From positions 496,001 to 560,000 of the forward strand of contig NZ_FXBQ01000001.1 in NCBI RefSeq assembly GCF_900177545.1: a DNA stretch of 64,000 bases, written 5' to 3'. Source of the stretch: Maritimibacter sp. HL-12 (GTDB taxonomy: Bacteria; Pseudomonadota; Alphaproteobacteria; Rhodobacterales; Rhodobacteraceae). The notes beneath the pieces are model-generated. The model was not told where the DNA came from. It saw only the letters and a list, made by a program, of their open reading frames with translations, and did no database searches. A program made the position numbers and the translations under genes. Of this stretch, positions 9,583 through 17,921 are shown piece by piece (positions within the stretch are counted from its first letter, which is position 1; every line of letters starts with the position of its first letter).

Positions 9583-9595
9583 ATATGATCAAAAG
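9583..9595 (-). promoter_or_regulatory. Candidate GntR operator before the aminotransferase (TTTTGATCATA)
   Basis: Minus-strand CTTTTGATCATAT, centred on TGATCA at 9586-9591, lies 34 bases upstream of the aminotransferase start. It matches most of the perfect palindrome at 10396-10411 in the divergent promoter. Confidence 0.5.
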
Positions 9596-9622
9596 TTGGG
9601 CTGTCAACGCAAGGACCGGGCA

Positions 9623-9632
9623 TTTGATCAAT
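9623..9632. promoter_or_regulatory. Second TTGATCAA site overlapping the gntR stop codon
   Basis: TTTGATCAAT spans the stop codon of the GntR gene (9628-9630). Its TTGATCAA core (9624-9631) is the centre of the large palindrome at 10396-10411. With the site at 9583 it makes a pair about 38 bases apart before the aminotransferase. Confidence 0.4.
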
Positions 9633-10314
9633 CTCCGTTCGGGCCGAGGCCGCGCTCGACCTGGGCGATTCCCTGCTCGATATCTTCCCGGATCGCCTGC
9701 GCCACGCCCTCGGCATCCCGCGCGCGCATCGCGGCCAGCGCCTCCTGGTGCTTGTCGGGGAGGTTGGCGGTGCCGTGACGGCCGAGCATGATCCGAAGTG
9801 ACGGCCCCGAGCGCAGCCAGAGCATCTCGGAAATCGCCAGCAAAACCTCCGCGCCCGAGAGCACATAAAGCTCGGCGTGAAAGCGGTGGTTGTTTTCAAG
9901 GTAGCCGCGCACATCGCCGCGCTCGATCGCGCGATCAACCGCGTGATCCAGCGCCGCGAGCTGCAAGACATGCTCATCGCTCATGTTTTCAACGGCCCGG
10001 CGCGCGAGTTCCGGCTCCACCGCGAGCCGGGCAAAGGCAAGCTCGCCGTATTCCTGCAGGCTCATCTGCGGCACCTGAACGCGCCGGTTGTCCTTGAACA
10101 CCAGCGCGCCTTGGCTGGTGAGGCGGCGGATCGCCTCGCGCACCGGCGTCATCCCGAGGCCGAGCGCCTCCACCAGCCCCTGGATCGTGACCGGCTGGCC
10201 CGGCGCGAGTTCGCCGTAGAGCACCATCCGGCGCAGGCCCCGGTGGGCGCGTTCGTGGTCGGGCAGTTTCGCAGTTGTTTCCCGCACTGGTCCCGCCTTT
10301 CCTGTGAAGTTCAT
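9628..10314 (-). CDS. GntR-family regulator, FCD subgroup, of the polyamine locus
   Basis: A 228-aa regulator with an N-terminal winged helix (about 20-85; VTIQGLVEALGLGMTPVREA) and an FCD ligand-binding domain (about 95-220) with NNHRFHAELY. The frame is open to 10407, but the ATG at 10314 (MNFTGK) has GCGAGGCGAG upstream, and the longer version would cover the promoter palindrome. The gene sits between the divergent pot operon and the aminotransferase. TGATCA palindromes stand in both controlled promoters, so it is the obvious candidate for a local polyamine-responsive repressor. The ligand is not visible from sequence. Confidence 0.88.
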   Translation of the reverse strand: MNFTGKAGPVRETTAKLPDHERAHRGLRRMVLYGELAPGQPVTIQGLVEALGLGMTPVREAIRRLTSQGALVFKDNRRVQVPQMSLQEYGELAFARLAVEPELARRAVENMSDEHVLQLAALDHAVDRAIERGDVRGYLENNHRFHAELYVLSGAEVLLAISEMLWLRSGPSLRIMLGRHGTANLPDKHQEALAAMRARDAEGVAQAIREDIEQGIAQVERGLGPNGD

Positions 10315-10395
10315 TGCGCTCGCCTCGCAAGCGGATAATCTTGATACGTAGAGTAGCCCGGCACGGAAGATTTGACCATATCCGCCGGGCAGGTT

Positions 10396-10411
10396 AGTTT
10401 TGATCAAAACT
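10396..10411. promoter_or_regulatory. Perfect 16-bp palindrome AGTTTTGATCAAAACT in the divergent pot/gntR promoter
   Basis: All 16 bases are self-complementary. The site lies 38 bases upstream of the potF start and 82 bases upstream of the gntR start. Shorter versions (TTTTGATCA, TTGATCAA) lie before the aminotransferase. Position and repetition make it a likely operator for the adjacent GntR protein; binding itself is inferred. Confidence 0.6.
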
Positions 10412-10448
10412 CAAGATGGGCCATGCGCCCGACCAACGGGAGAAAGAC

Positions 10449-11546
10449 ATGATGATCAACCGCAAGACAACCGCGACCCTGCTTGCCTCCGCGCTCGCTC
10501 TCACCGCCGGCAGCGCGCTGGCCCAGGAGGTGCGGGTCTACAACTGGTCCGACTACATCGACGAAGATCTGCTCACCGAGTTCGAGGAAGAAACCGGGAT
10601 CACCCTCATCTACGACGTGTTCGATTCCAACGAGGTGCTGGAAACCAAGATGCTCGCCGGCGGCTCCGGCTATGACGTGGTGGTGCCGTCGGGCACCTTC
10701 CTGCAACGCCAGATCGCCGCGGGCGCGTTCCAGAAACTCGACCCGTCGAAGCTGCCCAACCTCGACAACATGTGGGACGTGGTCGCGTCGCGCACCGAAC
10801 AATACGACCCGGGCAACGAATACTCGATCAACTACATGTGGGGCACCACCGGGATCGGCGCGAACGTCGGCAAGGTGACCGAGATCCTCGGTGACGACGC
10901 ACCGATCAACTCGCTCGAACTGGTGTTGAACCCGGACAACATGGAAAAGCTCGCCGCCTGCGGCGTGATGTTCCTTGACGCGCCGGCCGAGATGATCCCG
11001 ATGGCGCTGAAATACATCGGCGAAGACCCCAACAGCCACGACCCCGACGTGATCGCCAAGGCCGAAGATGTCTTTGCCGCAGTGCGCCCCTACATCTCGA
11101 AGTTCCATTCTTCGGAATACATCGAGGCGCTGGCCAACGGCGACGTCTGCGTGGCAGTGGGCTGGTCAGGCGACATCCTGCAGGCGCGCGATCGTGCGGC
11201 AGAGGCCGACAACGGCAACGAGATCGTCTACAACGCGCCGGTCGAGGGTGCGCAGATGTGGTTCGACCAGATGGCGATCCCGGTCGATGCGCCAAACCCC
11301 GACGCGGCACACACCTTCCTGAACTTCATCATGGACGCCGAGAACATGGCGGCAGCCTCGAACTACGTCTACTACGCCAACGGCAACCTCGCGAGCCAGG
11401 AGTTCCTCGTGGAAGACGTGATCGGCGATCCGGCGATCTACCCCGACGAGGACACGCTGGAGAACCTGTTCACCACCACGCCTTACGACGCGCAGGTGCA
11501 GCGGGTGGTCACCCGTCTCTGGACCAAGATCAAGTCGGGCACCTGA
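10449..11546 (+). CDS. potF: Putrescine-type ABC transporter, periplasmic binding protein
   Basis: A 365-aa solute-binding protein of the PotD/PotF family. Residues 1 to about 25 are a Sec signal peptide ending in GSALAQ; the mature start EVRVYNWSDYIDEDLLTEFE is the family hallmark. The inner segment YMWGTTGIGANV and CVAVGWSGDILQARDRA follow the PotF pattern. ATG 10449 is chosen over 10416 because GGGAG lies six bases before it and it gives a clean signal peptide. It is first in a potFGHI-puuA operon and followed by a strong hairpin, which usually lets the binding protein be made in excess over the membrane parts. Putrescine is the likely ligand from the puuA/puuB context. Confidence 0.92.
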   Translation: MMINRKTTATLLASALALTAGSALAQEVRVYNWSDYIDEDLLTEFEEETGITLIYDVFDSNEVLETKMLAGGSGYDVVVPSGTFLQRQIAAGAFQKLDPSKLPNLDNMWDVVASRTEQYDPGNEYSINYMWGTTGIGANVGKVTEILGDDAPINSLELVLNPDNMEKLAACGVMFLDAPAEMIPMALKYIGEDPNSHDPDVIAKAEDVFAAVRPYISKFHSSEYIEALANGDVCVAVGWSGDILQARDRAAEADNGNEIVYNAPVEGAQMWFDQMAIPVDAPNPDAAHTFLNFIMDAENMAAASNYVYYANGNLASQEFLVEDVIGDPAIYPDEDTLENLFTTTPYDAQVQRVVTRLWTKIKSGT

Positions 11547-11556
11547 CGCCCGATCC

Positions 11557-11593
11557 GGCCCCCGCGCATCCCGCGCGGGGGCCCGTTTTCTTT
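11557..11593 (+). terminator. Hairpin with T-run between potF and potG
   Basis: GGCCCCCGCGC (11557-11567) pairs perfectly with GCGCGGGGGCC (11573-11583) over a five-base loop and is followed by CCGTTTTCTTT. It looks like an intrinsic terminator, probably leaky, inside the operon after the binding-protein gene. Confidence 0.75.
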
Positions 11594-11618
11594 CATGTCG
11601 GACAGTGTCGAGGCGCGC

Positions 11619-12767
11619 ATGGCGGAGAAACCCCGCAAACCCTCCCAGGTTATCTATGCCCCGTGGGAAGACCCGCAGGCGGTGCCGCTGATCAAGTTTC
11701 GCGGCGTCACCAAGAAATTCGGGGATTTCGTTGCGATCGACGACCTCACCCTCGACATCTACGAGCGTGAGTTCTTTGCCCTGCTCGGCCCCTCGGGCTG
11801 CGGCAAGACCACGTTGATGCGCATGCTCGCGGGCTTCGAGCGCCCCAGCACGGGCGAGATCCTGCTCGGCGGACAGGACCTTGGCGGCGTGCCGCCAAAC
11901 GAGCGGCCGGTGAACATGATGTTCCAGAGCTACGCGCTGTTTCCGCACCTTTCGGTCTGGGACAACATCGCCTTCGGCCTCAAGCGCGACAAGCTGTCGA
12001 AGGATCGCATCGCGGCGCGGGTGGAGGAAATGCTGCGCCTCACCCGGCTCGAAAAATTCGCCCGCCGCAAGCCGCACCAGATTTCGGGCGGCCAGCGCCA
12101 GCGCGTGGCCCTTGCCCGCTCGCTGGCCAAGGCCCCCAAACTGCTCCTGCTCGATGAACCGCTCGGCGCGCTCGACCGCAAGCTGCGCGAGGAAACCCAG
12201 TTCGAGCTGATGGACATCCAGGAGAAGACCGGCACCACTTTCGTGATCGTCACCCATGACCAGGAAGAGGCAATGACAGTCGCCTCCCGCATCGCGGTGA
12301 TGGACCACGGCAAGGTGATCCAGGTCGACACCCCCGCACGGGTCTACGAAGCACCGAACTCGGTTTACGTGGCCGACTTCATCGGCGATGTGAACCTGCT
12401 CGAAGGGCAGTTTCATCGCACCGGGCCGGACCGCGGCGAGATCCGCTATTCCGAAAGCGAGCCGCCAATCAGCGCAGAGGTTCTGCAGGATATCGCCGAC
12501 GGTACGAAGGTCAGCTACGCGATCCGCCCGGAAAAGATCCGTGTCAGCCCCGACCGGCCCGACGACCGCGCCAATGCCGCCCATGGCACGATCATCGACA
12601 TCGGCTATCTCGGCAATGTCTCGACCTACCATGTCGAGCTTGCCGGCGGGCAGATGGTGAAGGCGGCGATGACCAATTCGACCCGTCTCGACCGGCGCGA
12701 TTTCACCTGGGAAGACGAGGTCTGGCTCTCGTGGCGCGAGACCGCGGGCGTGGTGCTGACGAAATGA
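11619..12767 (+). CDS. potG: Putrescine-type ABC transporter, ATPase subunit
   Basis: A 382-aa ABC ATPase closely like E. coli PotG. Seen in order: Walker A GPSGCGKTT, Q-loop MMFQSYALFPH, signature ISGGQRQRVALARSLA, Walker B LLLLDEPLGALD, H-loop VTHDQEEAMT, and a C-terminal TOBE-type regulatory domain from about residue 255 ending in SWRETAGVVLT. An ATG at 11595 is also in frame, but it lies directly after the terminator T-run with no RBS; ATG 11619 has GAGG five bases upstream and gives a normal N-terminus. The stop overlaps the potH start (ATGA). Confidence 0.92.
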   Translation: MAEKPRKPSQVIYAPWEDPQAVPLIKFRGVTKKFGDFVAIDDLTLDIYEREFFALLGPSGCGKTTLMRMLAGFERPSTGEILLGGQDLGGVPPNERPVNMMFQSYALFPHLSVWDNIAFGLKRDKLSKDRIAARVEEMLRLTRLEKFARRKPHQISGGQRQRVALARSLAKAPKLLLLDEPLGALDRKLREETQFELMDIQEKTGTTFVIVTHDQEEAMTVASRIAVMDHGKVIQVDTPARVYEAPNSVYVADFIGDVNLLEGQFHRTGPDRGEIRYSESEPPISAEVLQDIADGTKVSYAIRPEKIRVSPDRPDDRANAAHGTIIDIGYLGNVSTYHVELAGGQMVKAAMTNSTRLDRRDFTWEDEVWLSWRETAGVVLTK

Positions 12768-13648
12768 GGCGCGTGGCGCTCATAGCCCTGCCCTACCTGT
12801 GGCTGCTGCTGCTGTTCTTCGTGCCTTTCCTGATCGTGCTCAAGATCAGCCTGTCCGATACCGCGCTGGCGATCCCGCCCTATACCCCGACGCTCGACCT
12901 TGCGCGCGGCTGGGAAGGCTTCACGGAATGGTGGTCGGCTCTGGATGTCGACAATTTCATCTTCCTCACCACCGACAGCCTCTACTGGAAGGCCTATCTC
13001 TCGTCGCTCCAGATCGCGGTGATCTCGACGCTCCTCACCCTCGCCGTCGGCTACCCGATCGCCTACGCGATGAGCCGCGCGCCCGACGAATGGCGTCCGA
13101 CGCTGCTGATGTTGGTGATCCTGCCGTTCTGGACCTCGTTCCTGATCCGGGTCTACGCTTGGAAGGCGATCCTTTCGCAGGAGGGGTTTCTCAACCAGTT
13201 CCTGTCCGTGTTCGGCGTCGATCCACTCACCATTCTCAACACCAACACCGCCGTCTATATCGGCATCGTCTATACCTACCTGCCGTTCATGGTCCTGCCG
13301 CTCTATGCCGCGCTCGAAAAGCTCGACGACAGCCTGCTTGAAGCGGCCGAAGACCTCGGCTGTTCGCGGATGAAGGCGTTCTGGCTGATCACGATCCCGC
13401 TTTCCAAGCAGGGTATCATCGCCGGCAGCTTTCTCGTGTTCATCCCGGTGATGGGCGAGTTTGTCATCCCCACCCTGCTCGGCGGCTCCGACACGCTGAT
13501 GATCGGCAAGGTGCTCTGGGAGGAATTCTTCTCCAACCGCGACTGGCCGGTGGCGAGCGCCGTGGCGATCATCCTGCTCCTGATCCTGATCATCCCGATC
13601 GTGCTCTTCATCAAGAACGAAGAAAAGCAGTGGGAGAGCGACGTATGA
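12764..13648 (+). CDS. potH: Putrescine-type ABC transporter, permease subunit 1
   Basis: A 294-aa integral membrane protein with about six helices, starting with the N-terminal segment LIALPYLWLLLLFFVPFLIV. The cytoplasmic EAA loop, which contacts the ATPase, is LLEAAEDLGCSRMKAFWLIT. The start ATG overlaps the potG stop. It matches the PotH/PotB branch of binding-protein-dependent permeases. Confidence 0.92.
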   Translation: MRRVALIALPYLWLLLLFFVPFLIVLKISLSDTALAIPPYTPTLDLARGWEGFTEWWSALDVDNFIFLTTDSLYWKAYLSSLQIAVISTLLTLAVGYPIAYAMSRAPDEWRPTLLMLVILPFWTSFLIRVYAWKAILSQEGFLNQFLSVFGVDPLTILNTNTAVYIGIVYTYLPFMVLPLYAALEKLDDSLLEAAEDLGCSRMKAFWLITIPLSKQGIIAGSFLVFIPVMGEFVIPTLLGGSDTLMIGKVLWEEFFSNRDWPVASAVAIILLLILIIPIVLFIKNEEKQWESDV

Positions 13649-13764
13649 CGACCGCGCGCTTCGCGATCCGGAAAGCGGCCCGGGAAACCCACGTTTCCCG
13701 GCAGGGTGGCACGACCGAACCGGGCACGGTGGCGCAATCCACCCCGGCGGAGGCGCGCCGATGA
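13645..13764 (+). CDS. Possible 39-aa ORF bridging potH and potI
   Basis: ATG at 13645 overlaps the potH stop as ATGA, and its TGA at 13762-13764 overlaps the potI ATG at 13761 in the same way, so the frame fills the potH-potI gap exactly. The peptide starts MTTARFAIRKAARETHVSRQ, is basic and Thr/Ala/Arg-rich, and matches nothing I know. It has no transmembrane segment. The DNA holds a perfect hairpin, CCGGGAAAC / GTTTCCCGG (13680-13701, four-base loop). It may serve only as a translational coupling bridge, or the frame may be chance. Confidence 0.35.
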   Translation: MTTARFAIRKAARETHVSRQGGTTEPGTVAQSTPAEARR

Positions 13765-14573
13765 GACGGATCTCCTGGTTCAACGCCACATCGCTCACCC
13801 TCGGGTTTGCCTTTCTCTACATCCCGATGCTGGTGCTGGTGATCTATTCGTTCAACGCCAACAAGCTGGTTACCGTCTGGGCCGGGTTCTCGGTGCGCTG
13901 GTATGGCGAGTTGTTCCGCAACGAGGCCTTTCTCGATGCCGCCTGGGTCACCCTGCGGGTCGCGCTGGTCTCGTCTCTCCTGGCGACGGTGCTCGGCACG
14001 GCGGCGGCCTACGTGTTGGTGCGCGGCGGAAGATTTTTCGGGCGCACGCTGTTTTCCGGCATGCTCTACGCACCGCTGGTGATGCCCGAGGTGATCCTCG
14101 GGCTCTCGCTCCTGCTCCTGTTCATCTCGATCGGGCTCGACCGCGGCATGCTGACGATCATCCTCGCCCATACCACCTTCTCGATGGCTTTCGTCGCGGT
14201 GGTCGTCACCTCGCGGCTGGTCGCCTTCGACCGCTCGCTGGAGGAGGCCGCCCGCGATCTCGGCTGTACCCGGTGGGACGCCTTTCGCTCCGTCACCCTG
14301 CCGATCATCGCGCCGGCGGTGATCTCCGGCTGGCTCCTCGGCTTCACGCTGTCGCTCGACGACCTCGTGATCGCCTCCTTCACCTCCGGCCCTTCGGCAA
14401 CGACCCTGCCGATCAAGATTTTCTCGGCGGTGCGCCTCGGCGTCTCACCCGAGATCAACGCGCTCTCGGCGATCCTGATCGGGATTGTGACCGTGGGCGT
14501 CATCACCACCTCGCTGATTTCCAAGCGCTCGATCATGAAGCGCATCGCCGAGGAAAACCGGGCAGACCAATGA
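13761..14573 (+). CDS. potI: Putrescine-type ABC transporter, permease subunit 2
   Basis: A 270-aa membrane protein of the PotI/PotC branch: N-terminal helix FAFLYIPMLVLVIYSFNANK, the EAA loop LEEAARDLGCTRWDAFRSVT, and conserved LDDLVIASFTSGP near the C-terminus. It forms the channel with PotH. The distance from potH is 112 bases, unusual for this operon, and is taken up by a 39-codon frame. The stop overlaps the puuA start. Confidence 0.92.
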   Translation: MRRISWFNATSLTLGFAFLYIPMLVLVIYSFNANKLVTVWAGFSVRWYGELFRNEAFLDAAWVTLRVALVSSLLATVLGTAAAYVLVRGGRFFGRTLFSGMLYAPLVMPEVILGLSLLLLFISIGLDRGMLTIILAHTTFSMAFVAVVVTSRLVAFDRSLEEAARDLGCTRWDAFRSVTLPIIAPAVISGWLLGFTLSLDDLVIASFTSGPSATTLPIKIFSAVRLGVSPEINALSAILIGIVTVGVITTSLISKRSIMKRIAEENRADQ

Positions 14574-15922
14574 ACGACTTTCTTGACGAATACGCGGCCT
14601 ATTGCAAAACGCAGGGCCGCCCCGACCGCGTGGAGCTGATGCTCTGCGATATCAACGCCGTCCTGCGTGGCAAGTGGTTGCCCGGCGACGACGAGATCAA
14701 GCTGTCGGAAGGCGGCGTGCGGCTGCCGCTCTCGACCTATGCCCCCAACATCCTCGGCGAAGAGGTGGAGGCGACTGGCCTTGGCATCATCGTCGGCGAT
14801 CCCGACGGCCGGCTTTACCCGGTGCCCGGCACGCTGCGGCCGGTGCCCTGGGCCGCGAACGGGCAGAAAGTGGCCCAGGTTCTGGTCGAGATGGACGATG
14901 AAACCGGCGAGGTCGCCCAGTTCTCGCCCCGCTTCCAACTCGAAAAGATGCTGGGCCGCTTCCGCGAGCGCGGTCTCACCCCGGTCGTGGCCACAGAGCT
15001 TGAGTTCTACCTCTACAAGCCGCGTGACGCCCGTGAAGACGCCCCCGAGCCGCCCGAGCGCTCGCCGCTCGCGCAGAACTACGATCTCGAAGTGCTCGAC
15101 CGGACCCAGGCCATTCTCGACGATATTCTCGACGGTGCCTATGCGCAGGGCATGGCGCCCGACACGCTGATCGCCGAATACGGGCCGGGCCAGTTCGAGA
15201 TCAACTTCCACCATACCGACAACGCGCTCGCCGCCGCCGACGATGCGCTGTTCTTCCGCCGGCTGGTGCGCGGCACCGCGCGCCGCCACGGCATGAGCGC
15301 CACCTTCATGGCCAAACCCTATGCCGATCATCCGGGCAACGGGATGCATGCCCATATCTCGCTGATCGACGAGGCCGGCCACAATGTTTTCGACGATGGC
15401 ACCGAGGGCCCTTCGCCGCTGCTCCGGCAGGCGGTCGCCGGAACCCTTGTCACCATGGCGGATCTGCAGGCGATCTTCGCGCCGCACATGAACTCCTACC
15501 GCCGCTTCCAGCCTGCCTCCTTCGCCCCGCACGCGCCCGACTGGGGGATCGACAACCGCGCCGCCGCCATCCGCCTGCCGGAAGTCAGCGGCCCCGGGGC
15601 CCGGCTCGAACACCGCATCGCCGGGGCCGATACCAACCCCTATCTCGTGCTCGCGGCGATCCTCGGCGGCATGCTGCACGGGCTGGAAAACCCCGATCTG
15701 CCGCTGCCGCTGCCGCTCGACGACGAGAACGGCACCCACGGCGAACCGCTCACTGCCGACTGGGCCACCGCGGTCGAGACCTTCTCCGATTCCGAGATCG
15801 CCGCGCAGGTGTTCGGCGCGCAGTACCGCGATATCTACACCGCCGTGCGCCGCGACGAGATCTCCCAGCTCACCACCGCGATCAGCCAGATCGAGTATCG
15901 TACCTACCTCGGGCGGCTGTGA
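14570..15922 (+). CDS. puuA: Glutamine synthetase-like gamma-glutamylputrescine synthetase
   Basis: A 450-aa member of the glutamine synthetase fold in its PuuA/GlnA-like branch. N-terminal beta-grasp segment VELMLCDINAVLRGKWLPGD, catalytic Glu/His motifs ATELEFYLY, YGPGQFEINFHH and GNGMHAHISL, and the late RLEHRIAGADTNPYL. PuuA ligates L-glutamate to putrescine with ATP, the first step of the Puu route. The frame is open upstream through potI, but ATG 14570 overlaps the potI stop (ATGA) and gives the family length. Its place after potFGHI and before a PuuB-like gene supports amine glutamylation rather than ammonia assimilation; other monoamines could be substrates. Confidence 0.87.
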   Translation: MNDFLDEYAAYCKTQGRPDRVELMLCDINAVLRGKWLPGDDEIKLSEGGVRLPLSTYAPNILGEEVEATGLGIIVGDPDGRLYPVPGTLRPVPWAANGQKVAQVLVEMDDETGEVAQFSPRFQLEKMLGRFRERGLTPVVATELEFYLYKPRDAREDAPEPPERSPLAQNYDLEVLDRTQAILDDILDGAYAQGMAPDTLIAEYGPGQFEINFHHTDNALAAADDALFFRRLVRGTARRHGMSATFMAKPYADHPGNGMHAHISLIDEAGHNVFDDGTEGPSPLLRQAVAGTLVTMADLQAIFAPHMNSYRRFQPASFAPHAPDWGIDNRAAAIRLPEVSGPGARLEHRIAGADTNPYLVLAAILGGMLHGLENPDLPLPLPLDDENGTHGEPLTADWATAVETFSDSEIAAQVFGAQYRDIYTAVRRDEISQLTTAISQIEYRTYLGRL

Positions 15923-17241
15923 ACCGGATCTGGGAACCCCGCGCCTACGCCGATGCCCCCCGGGCGCAGTGCGCCTGGGCGTTGGACGCGGGTTGGCCCG
16001 CGCTGGAAGGCGACGCCGAAACCGAGGTCGCGGTGATCGGAGGCGGCTATACCGGCCTGTCGGCCGCGCTGCATCTCGCAAGCGCGGGTGTTTCCGTCAC
16101 CGTGCTGGAAGCGAATGCGCCAGGCTGGGGTGCCTCGGGGCGCAACGGCGGCTTTTGCTGCCTTGGCGGCGCGAAAGCGCCCGATGCCGTGCTCGCCCGC
16201 CGCTTCGGACGCGCCGAGGCCGATCTGTGGTTCGAGGCCCAGAAACGGGCCATCGCCCTCGTCGCCGGGCTGATCGAGGCGCACGGCATCGAGGCGCATG
16301 TCCATTCCGACGGCGAGGTGGTGCTGGCCCACCGCCCGCGCGTGTACCGGGGCTTCGGCGCGGAGGCCACCTGGCTGGAGGCGCGCGGCGTACGGGCCGA
16401 GGTGCTGCCGCCCGAGGCCCTGGCCGAGCGCGGGCTGACCGCGCGCGGTATCCACGGCGGACTGCATGTCAAGGCGGGGTTCGGCCTCGATCCGGGCGCC
16501 TATGCCGCGGGTCTCGCCCGCGCGGCGGCAACCGCAGGTGCCGATATCCGCGCCCGTTCCCCCGTCACCGCGATCCGGACCGAGGCCGGCAGCTACCGCC
16601 TCGCCACGCCCGGCGGCACGCTCCGCGCCCGCTGCCTGCTCATCGCCACCAACGGCTATTCTTCGGAAGACCTGCCGCCCTGGCTTGCCGGCCGCACACT
16701 GCCTTTGCAATCGAGCGTGATCGTCACCCGCCCGCTCAGCGCCGCCGAACGCGCCGCCCAGGGCTGGACATCTGACCTGATGGCCTACGACAGCCGCGAG
16801 CTTCTGCATTATTTCCGGCTGATGCCCGATGGCCGCTTTCTCTTCGGCATGCGCGGCGGCTACCGCGCCACCGCCGGTGCCGAGGCCCGCATCGCGCGGA
16901 AAATCCGCGCCGATTTCGCCGCGATGTTCCCGGCCTGGGCCGGCGTGGAAATCGCGCATGAATGGTCCGGTCTCGTCAACCTGTCGCGTGGGCTGACGCC
17001 TTTCGTCGGCCCGGTGCCGGGGATGGACAACGCCTGGATCGCCATGGCCTACCACGGCAACGGCGTGGCGATGGCGAGCTATTCCGGCGCGCTCATCGCC
17101 AGCCTGATCCGGGGAGAAACGCCCGCCCTGCCCTACCCTTCGGTGATGCAAGCCCCGCTCGGCCGCTTCCCGCTCGGCCGCCACCGCCGCGCGCTCTTCT
17201 TCGCGGCCACCCCGCTCCTTTGGCTGCGCGACCGGCTCTAA
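15919..17241 (+). CDS. PuuB/DAO-family FAD-dependent amine oxidoreductase
   Basis: A 440-aa flavoprotein with FAD motif VAVIGGGYTGLSAALHLASA and SGRNGGFCCLGG. Its C-terminus, TPLLWLRDRL, mirrors the SLRDRL end of the first PuuB, and GNGVAMASYSG corresponds to GHGVAMATLGG there, so the two are paralogues. GTG 15919 overlaps the puuA stop (GTGA). Being coupled to puuA, it most likely oxidises a gamma-glutamylated amine. It lacks the SSYYAA start of true PuuB, which suggests a different substrate. The end overlaps the convergent SRAP gene by four bases. Confidence 0.85.
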   Translation: MNRIWEPRAYADAPRAQCAWALDAGWPALEGDAETEVAVIGGGYTGLSAALHLASAGVSVTVLEANAPGWGASGRNGGFCCLGGAKAPDAVLARRFGRAEADLWFEAQKRAIALVAGLIEAHGIEAHVHSDGEVVLAHRPRVYRGFGAEATWLEARGVRAEVLPPEALAERGLTARGIHGGLHVKAGFGLDPGAYAAGLARAAATAGADIRARSPVTAIRTEAGSYRLATPGGTLRARCLLIATNGYSSEDLPPWLAGRTLPLQSSVIVTRPLSAAERAAQGWTSDLMAYDSRELLHYFRLMPDGRFLFGMRGGYRATAGAEARIARKIRADFAAMFPAWAGVEIAHEWSGLVNLSRGLTPFVGPVPGMDNAWIAMAYHGNGVAMASYSGALIASLIRGETPALPYPSVMQAPLGRFPLGRHRRALFFAATPLLWLRDRL

Positions 17242-17891
17242 TCCGCCACCGGCTCGATCAGTTCCGGTCCCTCGGCGCGGTTGGAATTCACCCGCGTCGA
17301 GACCCGGTGAAACGCCAGCACATCCTCACCCGGCGGATGCATCAGACGCGCAGCCCCCTTGCCTTCCTCGCCCAGCCACAACCCCCAGTCACCCTGTTCG
17401 ATCACCACCGGGATGCGGTGATGGATCGGTGCCATCGCCGCGTTGGCCTCGGTGGTGACGATGGCGAAGGTCGGCGCGTGGTCCGCGCCCCACTCCTGCC
17501 AGATCCCCGCCAGCACCAGCGGCACCCCGTCGGCGCGCTGCACGAACCATGGCAGCTTCGCCCCTCCGCTGCGGTGCCATTCGTAGAACCCCGTCACTGG
17601 CACAAGGCAGCGCCGCTCGCGGCAGGCAGCCCGGAACGCGGGTTTCTCGGCAACGGTCTCGGCGCGGGCGTTGATCAGCAAGGGCCCGTCGGTCGGGCTG
17701 TCATACCAATGCGGGATGAATCCCCAGCGCATCGGCCTCAGCCTGCGCCCCGGATCAGCGGTCACCACCGCCACCGCTTGCGTCGGGCAGACGTTATAGT
17801 CGGGCACCGGCGGCAGCGCATTCGCGGGCGCCGCGTCGAACAGCTTCGCCACGGAATCGGGGGGCAGCGTATTGGCCATGCGTCCGCACAT
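17238..17891 (-). CDS. SRAP-domain abasic-site protein (YedK/HMCES family)
   Basis: A 217-aa protein starting MCGRMANT. After Met removal, Cys2 is the residue that forms a thiazolidine crosslink with abasic sites in single-stranded DNA. The other conserved residues are visible: Asn74 (LLINARAETV), Glu104 (GFYEWHR) and His157 (IHHRIPV). Known family members protect abasic sites at replication forks. It stands alone, convergent with the upstream amine oxidase gene, and has no functional link to it. Confidence 0.92.
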   Translation of the reverse strand: MCGRMANTLPPDSVAKLFDAAPANALPPVPDYNVCPTQAVAVVTADPGRRLRPMRWGFIPHWYDSPTDGPLLINARAETVAEKPAFRAACRERRCLVPVTGFYEWHRSGGAKLPWFVQRADGVPLVLAGIWQEWGADHAPTFAIVTTEANAAMAPIHHRIPVVIEQGDWGLWLGEEGKGAARLMHPPGEDVLAFHRVSTRVNSNRAEGPELIEPVAD

Positions 17892-17921
17892 CGCCCCAGT
17901 CTGGCAGCAACGCGGGCGAGA

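Noticed and set aside
13706-14569. Upstream 288-codon extension of puuA through potI
   Set aside because: The frame is merely open in GC-rich DNA; PuuA homology begins at ATG 14570, which overlaps the potI stop, and potI in another frame is a clear permease.
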